Source: Diprion similis (lineage: Eukaryota; Arthropoda; Insecta; Hymenoptera; Diprionidae). From it: a stretch of 64,000 bases of DNA. The stretch spans positions 18,564,031 through 18,628,030 of the forward strand of contig NC_060106.1 of assembly GCF_021155765.1 (NCBI RefSeq), given 5' to 3'. Of the stretch, positions 23,601-33,395 are shown piece after piece. A program made the translations under genes and the position numbers. Every line of letters starts with the position of its first letter. The stretch's first letter is position 1. Under the pieces are notes generated by a model, which was not told where the DNA came from, ran no database searches, and saw only the letters and a list, made by a program, of their open reading frames with translations.

Positions 23601-26600
23601 TGATTACCAATCTGAAATCAGATTTCACAAATCCAAGATGGCGGTTCTAATATGATGGACAAAAATTTCAAATTTTATCGAATGCGGTCAGAAAACTCTG
23701 TGCAGGGGTTTTCGAGGTCGCTGATTGACGTTGCCGTATTGAATTTTCAAAATCTGATTTCAGATTTTTAATCAGTGTCCCTAAAAACCTGTGGGTAGAG
23801 GTTTTTCGCCGGATTCGATCGAATTTGAATTTTCATCCGCCACATTAGATCTGCCATCTTGAATTTTTTAAATCCGATTTCAGTTTCCTAATCAGTGACC
23901 AGATCAAAAACTTATAATTTATGTAAAACATGTATGTGTATGTGTAGAGGAATAATTTTCTTGGCAATGAATTATTCCTTCATTTTTTACGTATTTTCAC
24001 AATCAATTTGTTTCTACCGCAATAATTACTCTCGAGTATTGAAGACCCGAATAGTACATTGTCTAAGTTAGTGAAAAACCGCAAAGAAATATGTCGAAAA
24101 GTCTCCCCCATGTACAAAAAATCTATATAAATAGGTGGTAAGCATATACCTACAATTGTGACTCAAAGGGTTAATTCCATTGCCAAATAATAGTTATACA
24201 TTGATAAGTATTTATCCAAATATTACATTCCCAAGTTAGGAAAATCTCTTTAAAAATCAAAAATAGAAAATACTGGAATCATAGTACCGATCGATTTTTC
24301 TATAACAAATCACGCTATAAAATTTCATAAAATCATCGCAATAATTTCACACGTCTATAAAACTAACTAGAAACTTCTTTTGTCACAATATCATTATCGA
24401 CGGTATTGAATTATTAAATTTTAATCCAACACGGTATACCTGTATATAGAAATCATTGTTACCGCTACAAAATGTAGTTTCAACTTTTGTTTACGAATCA
24501 TAATTAATTCGCGATCAGAATAATCTACTTCCTCATTCTCTTCTCAATATAACTAGGCAATATGTATACCTATATGTAAACAACACACATTCTTATCCCT
24601 GTATAAAGTTTACAAAATAATAATTGCAGGTGTCCAGTGTTTGTCCGAAATTCAAGCGAAATCTCTACAGCAATGTTATATTGTATAATATACATATATA
24701 ATATATAATAATACTATATAATACATATGTATATATGTATATACATATACTAGCATCTCTCTCTCGCAGTGCGAAGCGATAACCGATAAGGCGTGGTGGG
24801 CTTGGTTGTTTGGAGGGTGGAGGAGGGGGGGAGGAGGGGCAAAATAAGAAGGAAAAAAAAACGGTTAAAAATGTGTGTATATATCGGCGATGATAGGGCG
24901 AGCAGCGTTATCTCGCCACAGCGTTATATGAATCTGGTGCGTATTATATACGGGCTGTAGAAACGGCGGCGCGCGTATATAGATAATAATATTATAGCCG
25001 TTGCAGAGCCGAAATGGTTTTGCGAGGAGTTTGTATTTTCGTGGGAAGAGGCATTATCACATCCGTGCCTTGTGTTATGCCCTATTGTTGGTATGGATTT
25101 TTGACACTTCCGGGTGATCCTTCCTCTCTTTCTCTCTCTCTCTCTTGCTCTCTCTTGCCTTTTTTTCTTTTTTTTTTTTTTTTTTTTTTCTAAATTCAAC
25201 GCGCGCTTTAATAATAACTACGCAGTCTTGTCGAGGAATGGATCTGCTTAGGCGGGAATAACGAGTAACAAGAATTTGACACGCTCTTGGCTCGTATTTT
25301 CTCCGTAGGGCAAAGAGATTCGATCAGTTAAGTCGAGTTTATTGGGTTGAATAAAATATACTCGGGATCGCAGTGCGCGAGTTACCGTCGGTTTTAACTG
25401 GTTTCAACCAACCGTTGCATGTGACTCTTATGTGTATAGACGACAACAATTCCCTTGTATCCCGACACATGTTTTAAGTTTCAAAGAAACAATACAGGAA
25501 CGAGGCGAATCAGAAGAACGAAGGAAGCGCAAGTGTCATATAAACGTGCCGGGATGACTAAAAGTGATTCGTTACAGTGTATTTAGTCGCTTTCTTAGCT
25601 ATGCAGAGTTTACACTCCATTGTTAAACTGCCGATCAGGATTGCCTTATCGCTTTTCAAATCTCGATATACCCTGGAATAAACGTTCAAACACTGACATG
25701 TCGTTCAGCAGTTTTAACAACAGCGTTTTCAAGATTGCCATGATGTATGGTTACCCCATGCTCTGTCAGGACATATTGGCCTACGGATTTAACATCCACG
25801 ACCAAGGTATACACTCATATTTCAACAATATCTCCCAGATCTGGGCTCGAGGATATATATTTCATTATACAATCAATTTCAACCTCATGTTTACACGTTA
25901 ATTTTATCTTCAACTACGTTTGTATGCAATTTTTGCAATCTTTTCTCGTCGTCAGTAATCTTTTTCAAATCTTCGGTTTTCGTTTGTCATCTCAGGAATT
26001 AAACGGTAAATATTTTCAATTTTAAAACACTTTTAATTACTCTGCAAACGCGGTGATTTTATTACAAAATTTATTCTCGCACGTTTTTCGTACGGAGAAA
26101 AAAAAATTTACGTTATATGTTCAAACTTTTGTGGATCGCAGGCGACAAGGGAACTATCGGTATGGCAGTGAATCATTATTCTTAAAGATATAGTCATTTG
26201 TTCGTGGCCGATGTGTGTATAACCCTCATCAATTATTATCGATCGCCGGTGATCGATAAGCGGTAACGAGTTACAGAAAGAGACCTCGTTATTGTTTATT
26301 ACATGTGACTGGTTCTTTCTCCATTTGTAACAAGAGTTAACAAGTTTTCTCATCGTATCAGCACGAGTTAGGCGTTAGTTTTTGATAATTTCAAACTTCC
26401 GCACACAATTAATCACTCTACAAGCTTTATATTTTTTTATCCACCCGTTATATTTTCTCAAATAATCATGGATAATTTGTTGTACAATTTACTTCGGCAC
26501 GACGATGTAAGACATAATCGAAATACAGGTATACAAATTTATCTTCTATAGTCTCGAACAGCTCATTGATTATTGAATTTCATTACGCTTTGAGGATGAT

Positions 26601-29600
26601 ATCTGGTGACTAGAGGGACGCGTATATAGTCAGCAAAATTCATAGCCACATGGAATATTCAATAAACGTTGCTCGACACGTGTAGGCTCATAATGTAAAT
26701 ATAATCCGGAAATGATTCCGAGTTAATTGACCCTTGCATACCTATATACACACGGTGTGTAAAATAAATACACATAATTATACGACGGCAAGTATATATA
26801 ATATAACACCGTTCTGAATTATGCGATACGCTGGGTATATAAGCGTTGAGATATAAACTTCGGAAATAAATCTTATCTATCGCCATTCTTTAATTCATCG
26901 GTTCACCGGGTATTGAAGGTCCTGCCTACCTACGAAACCATGCTTAATCATCCGGCGTTTTCAACTAATTACAAAAGACGATTAAATTGTAATTAAGGGG
27001 GCGAATCCTGCACTCACAGCCGTTCCTGCAGGCATGCCAGCGCTCTAGTAATTGCCTTTCTGGAGTAGGTCACCTGCATGCATGTACATACATGCACGAC
27101 TCGATAGTTCGGATATACTCGTATACACTCTGTTGAATACTCTACCTTCGTTACGGCCGTTTCAAAATTCAGGTGAAAATTAAAAACGAAATTTTAAACA
27201 ACCTCGGTAAACATATTATCGCCAACTTGTCTGCACACGTATGTATGTACATAACCGTGCGGTAATGATTTTAGTCCAATTGGAATGTATGGGGCATTCC
27301 GTGGCAGATTTTTTTGAAGTTTTTTTAGATTTTAAAAAGTGGGATTTTTTTTTTATTTAAAAAATTCTGAAACAAATTGCGGTTGCAGGTTGCGTTTTTC
27401 GACATGTACTTTGATACGAAAAATCATTAAGTCAATCTGAGACACCGACTTAGAATCTTGATCGAGATGACATGGAATATCCCGTATATACATTTAAAAT
27501 AGAATTTTTTGGTACCACCATTTTCTTTCCCTAATCGTTCGAGTGGGGCTCATTGCGATGGCCTGGATCTAGAATTCCGACCAAATTTTGGCGTAGCTTC
27601 GGCCACCATTTTGAATTTATAGGAGGATTAGTTTTTGTCAAATAACTCGCTGATTTTCAACTTTTCTCCAAAAATCATCTGAACTAAACTTGAAATTTAA
27701 TTCCCTACAGCTTTGGTTATAACAATTTTTTGTCTACGATCGATATTTACCGACTTGAACCATAAATTCAAGATGGCGGTTGGAGCTACCGCAGAATTTG
27801 GACGTAATTTTGTATTTCAGCTACCCATATCCCTCCGGCCCAACGATTGGAAAAAGAAAATTGTGTTATATCGAAAAATTTCAATATCCGGTGGGTTTTT
27901 TTTTTTTTGCACATTCCGACTGGGCTATTTATAATATTATGTCTTGTAGTAATCGCATTGCCTGTACGATCGTGAATGACTGCGGTGAACCCGCGCAAAC
28001 TTGTTCGTATTATGCGATTTACGCCTTTAAAGCCGCAGAATTTATCCCCAAGTATTTTATATACCGCAACCGCATGTGTCGCGAGCCAACTGCTCATTTT
28101 TATACAATAAGGCAAATCCGCAGCAGGTTGGTCGGGCGATAATAAAGTAACGTGTTACATCACGCGAAAGATTAACGTACGTATCAGTTCAAGGCGTTCA
28201 GAGCTCGAGAATTTCACTGTCGCAAACACAGGAAACACAGAGTGTTTCTGCATACTTTTACAATTGTTTCTTGAGTAATTAATAAACTTCACTATGTCTA
28301 TAAGATAAGCTAAAAATATGAAGGGTTATACGTGTCTCAAAATTTTTTTCAATTTCTTGTCGGTTATCAGCATAATCATTTCTATGTCACTAACAACCAT
28401 CGAGCTCAGTTTGTTTATCCTCATTCTTATTTAGACTGAAAATTGAATTGAAGATTTTTTTCTTCTTCTAACTTGCAGCAGTATTATATATATATATATA
28501 TATATATCAGATTTTCTACTTTACTTCGTTTATATATCTTTTCTTTTCTTTTTATTTTCTTTTTTCTGGCACTGCAGCAGAAACGACGGCAGATGCGTCA
28601 CATTGTTGGACACACATCATACATTATTCGCTGTTACAGAAGAAAGGAGAAGAAGCAGACAATACGAACAAAGTCTGTATATGTATATATATATATATAT
28701 ACCTACGTGTAGAGGTATTCGTAAAACTTTTAGCAGTTTTCAGATCCTCGGATAAAAGTTTTGCTGCGGTTGCCCTTTGGTGTGTACTGTGTATAATACC
28801 GTATACATGTAACTTATAGTATTTCGCGCAAGGGGTTAGAAAACTTTTTACTCAAAGCTATATATGTATTATACTGTACATACATATACGGTAACCAATA
28901 TCGAACTTGTAGAAATAGCACAACATTGTGGGTAAACATATAAAGATAGAAACAAAGGGCAGAAGCTAGTATGTATAAAACGGGACACATCGAAATCGAT
29001 TTTAATTTCTTTGTCCGTCAGGTTTATCAAAAATAAGAGCTCATCAAAGGTGAACGTTTATTCCTATCAATCAATAATCACAAAGTTTAGAATTCTACAG
29101 ACAAGGATCGAAAATACCGACGGAAACAATGTTTTTTTTTCTCTGTCGTCAAGTGTCTGTGACCACAGTTACTTCGAATTAAAATTGAGAAGTGAGAGAG
29201 GAAATTTTTTGTTATTCTTAATGTGCTATGCCATAAGTAAACATTCAAGTCTGACTCCAATATGATCCATTTGTTTTAGCACAATGCTGAGGGGTGCTAG
29301 AGGAAAACAATGACTTGTGCGCGGGGGGGGGGGGGGGGGGGGGTAATTTGACCTGGCGAATCTATCAGTTTCGGTAAGAGGTCAGGTAGGGCACTAGGAA
29401 TGGTGGCTGGATGGCGCATAGCTACTAGTGGAGTAGAGCTCCCCCGCACCTTTTAAAACCTGCCGATATACCACAGCAGGTGTACCTATAGGTATACTAC
29501 AAACTTTGATAACGGGAAAATACCGCAGTAGAGAGCAGAGATAGAGAGAGAGAGAGAGGAAGAGAGGAGAAAAGGAAAGAGGGGGGGGGGGGGTGGCGAA

Positions 29601-32600
29601 ACGACGCAATGGGAATGAAGCCAAAATAAATGTATGTATGTAACGCTAGAGCAGGATTCTGGGGGGAATCTGTACTGCTCTGGTGGCCACAAGAGTGTAA
29701 CAGAGACAGAGACAGAGAGAGGTCAGGGATGAATGAATGCAGGGAAGCTGCTGTGTGGTCAGGGTTACGGATCGATGCTTTTATTGCTCTAAATTTTATG
29801 GCCAAGTTTCTTATGCATGAATTTGTTGCTGCTGTTGCTGCTACTACTGCTGCTGCTGCTGCAATAATTCATAAACAAACTAGGAGATCCTGCTCGGTTG
29901 ATGCGATTGTAGACCCATTGCCACGGCGGCCACACCCTAAATTTTCAACCACCCGACCATCGGGTTGATTTTGATACATTGTCTTCGTATCTTGGAGATA
30001 GGAGAAAAGGAAGGAAAAATGATTCATGAGATTTCATGTCAAGAGAGAATTATTACGTAGGCAATAAAAGCGCGTGTTTGTATTATACGAGCGAATATCG
30101 TGAATTGACTTCTCAAGTTTTATAGACTCATGGAAAGTGAAACCGTTACTGAATTCTTCTTGCCATCATTTTAACTCGCATCAATCATTGCTCGACAAGT
30201 GCGGGTGATCTACGATTTTTTTTTCACTGTACAGGTTCGGAAAGTAATTGATTTTTCATAAATAATTGTATGATCGTTATTTTTGCTTTTAGAGGTTTTT
30301 TTTTCCTCAGCGTTCTGTTTACACTTCTTTCTAGAAGTTTGGTAGAAGTTAACAAACAAGAAAAAGCCCCTCGTTTTTAGCAATAAGAATTCTTCTCTTT
30401 TTTTGTTTCTGGTATTAATTGCGAACGTGTTGGAAATTCAATCACTGTGTCAGTTATGCCGGTGCACTAGGCAAATTATTGTATAATTTTATTTTTACTT
30501 CTGACAATTCAATAATAATAAATTTTTTTGTTTTTTTTCTGCTTACAGTTTTTCCAAATGTACCGGCAGCTCCAGGCATGCCCTGTCAAGGCGAAGACAG
30601 TAAGTATTTAATATCTAGACAAAACAGTATCAGTATCATAATATTTTTAGGTAGACGAAAATTTTGAAATGTTTTCAATATTTAGAAATATTTCTCCGAA
30701 TGAACGATGATAAACTTACGATTAGTGTGAATACTGGCATTTCATCTGGAATTGAATTCAGTCATTACGTTTAAACGTTCAATTAGTGAATTAATTGATA
30801 TTAATTTTTAAAGGAAGTATCTACAGGCGTGGTGCTCGAAGATGGAGAAAACTTTACCGAGTCAATGGGCATATTTTTCAAGCAAAACGTTTCAACCGGG
30901 TAAGAAGCACCTTTTCTTCATATGTGTATATCAAATTCTAATTCAAATTGGTTCGAATAATATTTTTTAGTACAAGAACTTAAAAAACAAACCATTAATC
31001 ATTAACGAGAATAAGCTATTTTTTCAATTGCAAATACCTCTTGAATTTCATCTATCAAATTTTAACTTTATTTTATATATTTATGTGGTTTTTCAGCGAG
31101 CATTTTGCGCGTTTTGCCAAGATCGTATCTGGGGTCTGGGACGGCAAGGTTTCAAATGCATTCAATGCAAGCTCCTCGTTCACAAAAAGTGTCACAAGGT
31201 GGTTGGCAAACCCTGCTTTAGCATGCAGGTACCCCAAACAACGGAACCACCTTCAACAGACAGAAACGGTGATCAACAGCAATCGGATTCTCTGCATTGC
31301 TCTCCTGCCGTCCCACCGGATGACGAATCTACAGAGCTGGCAGCGGTGGAGGACCATTCCCGCAATCGTAAGACTTTCTCTTCACTTTTGATTCTCAAAT
31401 TCGTTAAATTGTCGGTTTTTTGTAAGTAAAACTGAATAAGTATTAACTGGCTCATGATAATTACAGGCGCTCCGGGTGATGAGGGTGAAGAGTTACCATT
31501 GGAGGCTGGAACTGGATCGGATAACATGATCGAATTACAGAGGCAGTATTCGTTGAGTGATTTTGAATTGATCAGAGTTATTGGCCGAGGTTCTTACGCG
31601 AAAGTACTAATGGTTGAATTGAAACGTACGCGGCGGATTTACGCCATGAAGGTGATAAAGAAAGCTCTGGTAACGGACGACGAAGATATCGACTGGGTAC
31701 AGACGGAAAAGCACGTATTTGAAACGGCGTCGAATCATCCGTTCCTCGTCGGTCTTCATTCCTGCTTCCAAACACCGTCGCGCCTCTTTTTTGTCATCGA
31801 GTTTGTTCGTGGTGGCGACCTGATGTTCCACATGCAGAGGCAACGACGTTTACCTGAAGAACATGCTCGATTTTATGCTGCTGAAATCAGTCTTGCTCTC
31901 AACTTTTTGCACAAAAAGGGTAAAAGAATGTTTTCCATTTATTGGTATTTTCTTTTTTCACTGCACCTCCTAAGCGTTATTTTCTGGGCTAAGTCATTTT
32001 ATTTCTTTATTCTTACAAAAAATTGATGTTAGAACGACGATTCATTCATCCTTTAAATCACATTGAGGCATCGCATTGTTCAGTTAAGGTTTATTTACCA
32101 ATTCCATTGTATTGTTGTCCAAAACAGGAATTATTTACCGAGATCTGAAGCTGGACAATGTATTACTGGATCACGAGGGTCACGTGAAGCTCACCGATTA
32201 TGGAATGTGCAAGGAAGGAGTGAGGGAAGGTGACACGACGGCGACTTTCTGCGGAACGCCCAACTATATTGCCCCGGAAATCTTGAGGGGCGAAGATTAC
32301 AGCTTCTCTGTGGACTGGTGGGCTCTCGGAGTACTGCTGTACGAAATGTTGGCAGGTCGTAGTCCGTTCGATATTGCCGGGGCTTCCGAAAATCCAGACC
32401 AGAACACAGAGGATTACCTATTTCAAGTTATCTTACAAAAGACCATACGAATTCCGAGATCGCTCTCCGTCAAGGCAGCTTCCGTTCTCAAAGGATTCCT
32501 CAGCAAAGATCCTGCCGAACGATTGGGTTGTGGATCTTACGGATTCTTTGATATCGCTGGCCACTCGTTTTTCAAAGCCATTGATTGGGATATGGTATGT

Positions 32601-32987
32601 ATTCTTATAATGTAATTAGACTTTTCCAAAGGTTTGACTATGTGCGTCTGCGAATGCTAATTCAAATTACTATTGTCTGCTTACAGTTGGAGCAAAAACA
32701 AGTCACTCCGCCTTACAAACCGCGGTTAGACTCTGATAGAGATTTGGCTAATTTCCCACCGGAATTCACTGACGAGCCTGTTCACCTTACACCGGACGAT
32801 GCGTAAGTTTCCAGATTTTCATTTCGTTTGTCATCTTTCACTTCTCAGGTTTTGTGTTATTCACTTGAATATTCATTATTATTGTAAAATGTTATACAGG
32901 AGAGTGATCGATAAAATTGACCAGAGCGAGTTTGAAGGATTTGAGTACGTGAATCCGTTATTGATGTCGTTAGAAGACTGCGTGTGA
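8648..32987 (+). CDS. aPKC: Atypical protein kinase C (PB1, pseudosubstrate, C1, kinase), 608 aa
   Basis: Serine/threonine kinase of the Par-6/Par-3/Cdc42 polarity complex at the cell cortex. Nine coding exons: 8648-8706, 9495-9730, 30549-30599, 30814-30899, 31097-31367, 31467-31919, 32128-32594, 32687-32802, 32900-32987; every junction keeps frame and uses GT-AG. Order: PB1 (about 10-98), pseudosubstrate with RRGARRWRK (120-128), one C1 zinc domain (about 134-184), kinase from about 267 with GRGSYAKV (274-281), Lys296, YRDLKLDN (Asp391), the aPKC-typical DYG (Asp409) and activation-loop Thr425 in TFCGTPNY. The AGC tail ends [10 protein letters not shown], with Glu replacing the hydrophobic-motif phosphosite, as in all aPKCs. 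Length matches the fly protein (about 606). Intron 2 spans 20.8 kb and contains two candidate alternative first exons; the stop TGA is followed by C and a long in-frame open extension (separate entries). Confidence 0.96.
11224..11306. repeat. (ACAT)n microsatellite, about 21 copies
   Basis: A nearly perfect tetranucleotide array of 83 bp, followed by a short CATGCATG step and preceded by a CT-rich stretch at 11159-11192. Open frames through it (repeating Tyr-Ile-His-Thr) are artefacts of the repeat period. Confidence 0.95.
13988..14137 (-). other. Unexplained 49-aa open frame with coding-like composition, antisense inside aPKC intron 2
   Basis: Reads ATG (14137) to TAG (13988) on the minus strand and contains peptide features such as [16 protein letters not shown] and [13 protein letters not shown]. 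The stretch is clearly richer in G and C than its surroundings, has no low complexity, and its third codon positions favour G or C. An in-frame TAG lies just before the start. TGTTAG there could be a poor acceptor, making this the last exon of an antisense gene, or it could be a small ORF or a retrocopy fragment. I do not recognise the protein. Confidence 0.35.
14997..15622. mobile_element. MITE with long terminal inverted repeats and a 9-bp target duplication
   Basis: The left end begins TAGGGTGGCGC and the right end is its exact complement. The inverted match continues inwards for well over 100 bp, including a CGACTA block next to poly-A/T, a block with TGTCACACGAG-like sequence, and a GAGCCCACTCCAAAG block. 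Both sides are flanked by the perfect direct repeat ATATAACGG (14988-14996 and 15623-15631). The interior is AT-rich and encodes nothing, so this is a non-autonomous element. A 9-bp duplication fits Mutator-like elements best, with 8-bp-class superfamilies (hAT, P) as alternatives. Confidence 0.9.
16900..17653 (+). promoter_or_regulatory. CpG-rich promoter-like block upstream of an alternative aPKC first exon
   Basis: An abrupt island of G, C and CpG inside an AT-rich intron. It contains a GCTAGCT tandem (17000-17022), CCT and CGT trinucleotide runs (17352-17390) and a poly-pyrimidine acceptor (TTTTTTATTCCGCAG ending at 17653). It immediately precedes the 267-codon open exon at 18012. I infer an internal aPKC promoter with a 5' UTR intron ending at 17653. 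Confidence 0.5.
18012..18813 (+). CDS. Candidate alternative first coding exon of aPKC (replaces PB1)
   Basis: An ATG in good context (CCGAAATGG) opens 267 codons beginning [20 protein letters not shown]. The segment has a Gln-rich stretch (about residues 27-37), an 11-Ala run (about 87-97) and acidic Asp/Glu clusters, and lacks a domain I recognise. It ends at ATT G|GTAGAT, phase 1, exactly the phase with which aPKC exon 3 starts (G|TT TTT CCA). A second phase-1 donor lies 15 nt on (G|GTATAT at 18828). No other plus-strand gene follows before 57 kb, so splicing to aPKC is the simplest reading. The product would keep pseudosubstrate, C1 and kinase domains but lose PB1 and so Par-6 binding. 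Splicing is inferred, not observed. Confidence 0.6.
23519..24174. mobile_element. piggyBac-like MITE flanked by TTAA
   Basis: TTAA at 23519-23522 and 24171-24174 bracket 648 bp. The left end reads CCCCTTGAGTCACA and the right end, inverted, reads CCCTTTGAGTCACA. TTAA target sites and CCC-starting short inverted repeats are the hallmark of the piggyBac superfamily. The interior has no transposase frame but repeats a theme of AATCTGATTTCAGATTT and CCAAGATGG-like stretches in both orientations. It looks like an old non-autonomous copy. Confidence 0.75.
24677..24750. repeat. AT-rich palindromic TATA/CATA tract
   Basis: A run of alternating A and T with interspersed C and G (TATAATATACATATATAATA-like) that can pair with itself in several registers. 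It is ordinary intronic simple sequence; no function is implied. Confidence 0.6.
25698..25806 (+). CDS. Candidate second alternative first coding exon of aPKC (36 aa)
   Basis: ATG at 25698 opens a short frame beginning [20 protein letters not shown] and ending with GFNIHDQ, cut by donor CAA G|GTATAC at 25806. The phase is 1, matching aPKC exon 3. Third codon positions are C- or G-rich (AAC AGC, TTC AAG, GCC ATG, CAG GAC, AAC ATC CAC GAC) in a very AT-rich neighbourhood, which is typical of real coding sequence here. The peptide is compact and hydrophobic with two Tyr-containing turns; I do not recognise it. Like the exon at 18012 it would give an aPKC without PB1. It could also be an exon of an unknown nested gene. 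Confidence 0.5.
27291..27484. mobile_element. Possible small TA-flanked palindromic element
   Basis: The left end GGGGCATTCCGTGGCA and the inverted right end CGGGATATTCCATGTCA share GGG, ATTCC, TG and CA. TAT lies outside the left end and TAT outside the right. About 194 bp, AT-rich, non-coding. The ends match only about 12 of 17 positions, so this is either a degraded MITE or chance. Confidence 0.35.
28484..28507. repeat. (TA)n dinucleotide run
   Basis: Twelve or so TA units in intron 2 of aPKC; a similar TA run lies at about 28683-28700. Simple sequence only. Confidence 0.85.
29323..29343. repeat. Run of 21 G
   Basis: An uninterrupted 21-nt G homopolymer on the plus strand, inside aPKC intron 2. 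A second run of 13 G lies at 29581-29593 behind a GA-rich tract (29541-29580). Both can form G-quadruplexes, and both are error-prone in sequencing, so their true length is uncertain. Confidence 0.9.
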
Positions 32988-33395
32988 CAAGAGCCGCTAT
33001 TCTTCCTGCACCAAGAATCGCCACAACGTCGCTATTTACATGACCTGCAGGATAGATCAGATACGCTTCAGCTTCAGACTCTCCCTACCGCAACTTCGGA
33101 CTGCCGTCATCATCGTTATCGTAATCAAAATGACATGATCACGATGGAATTTCCACGGGAATTAAATACCAATGACAATAACTTCTTCGAGCATAGATTG
33201 GAGCCACCGTTTCCGTTTAGGTACAACGAACCGATCCTTACGCGGCGTCGAAGTATTGCCGATATTACTTGTGATAAAGGTAGCAGCAATAACAATGCGA
33301 TCGACAATTACGATGAAAATGATTATGACGACGTCGACGATGAAAGTCCGAGAAAAGGACTTTTGCAACAAATGTTCTGCCTTCCGTTAAACTAA
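32988..33395 (+). CDS. In-frame open extension after the aPKC stop (candidate stop-codon readthrough), 135 codons
   Basis: The aPKC stop is TGA at 32985-32987 followed by CAA. In the same frame the next 135 codons are all sense, ending at TAA (33393-33395); I read every codon. The extension starts QEPLFFLHQESPQRRYLHDL. It carries a His/Arg stretch (HHRYR), a basophilic kinase-like site RRRSIADI, an Asp/Glu-rich run (DYDDVDDESPRKG) and ends GLLQQMFCLPLN. It is less AT-rich than the 3' UTR beyond it. UGA followed by C is the leakiest stop context and the usual one in insect readthrough genes. The product would be aPKC with about 136 extra C-terminal residues. Alternative splicing past the stop is the other possible explanation. 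Confidence 0.55.
   Translation, partial: QEPLFFLHQESPQRRYLHDLQDRSDTLQLQTLPTATSDCRHHRYRNQNDMITMEFPRELNTNDNNFFEHRLEPPFPFRYNEPILTRRRSIADITCDKGSSNNNAIDNYDENDYDDVDDESPRKGLLQQMFCLPLN

Larger units (their letters stand above)
9731..30548 (+). other. aPKC intron 2 (20.8 kb)
   Basis: Bounded by donor G|GTCAGT and acceptor GCTTACAG, joining the PB1 exon to the pseudosubstrate linker. Most of it is AT-rich sequence in which I see no conserved coding signal. Separately listed contents are a CATA microsatellite, a 49-aa antisense ORF, a MITE, a CpG-rich promoter-like block with a 267-codon exon, a piggyBac-like MITE, a second small candidate first exon, a weak palindromic element and two poly-G runs. Introns of this size with several internal starts are usual for developmental kinases. 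Confidence 0.85.

Noticed and set aside
27713-28142. Overlapping plus and minus frames of 73-120 codons near 28 kb
   Set aside because: No domain, no phase-compatible splice context and frames overlap on both strands; may be old transposon remnants.
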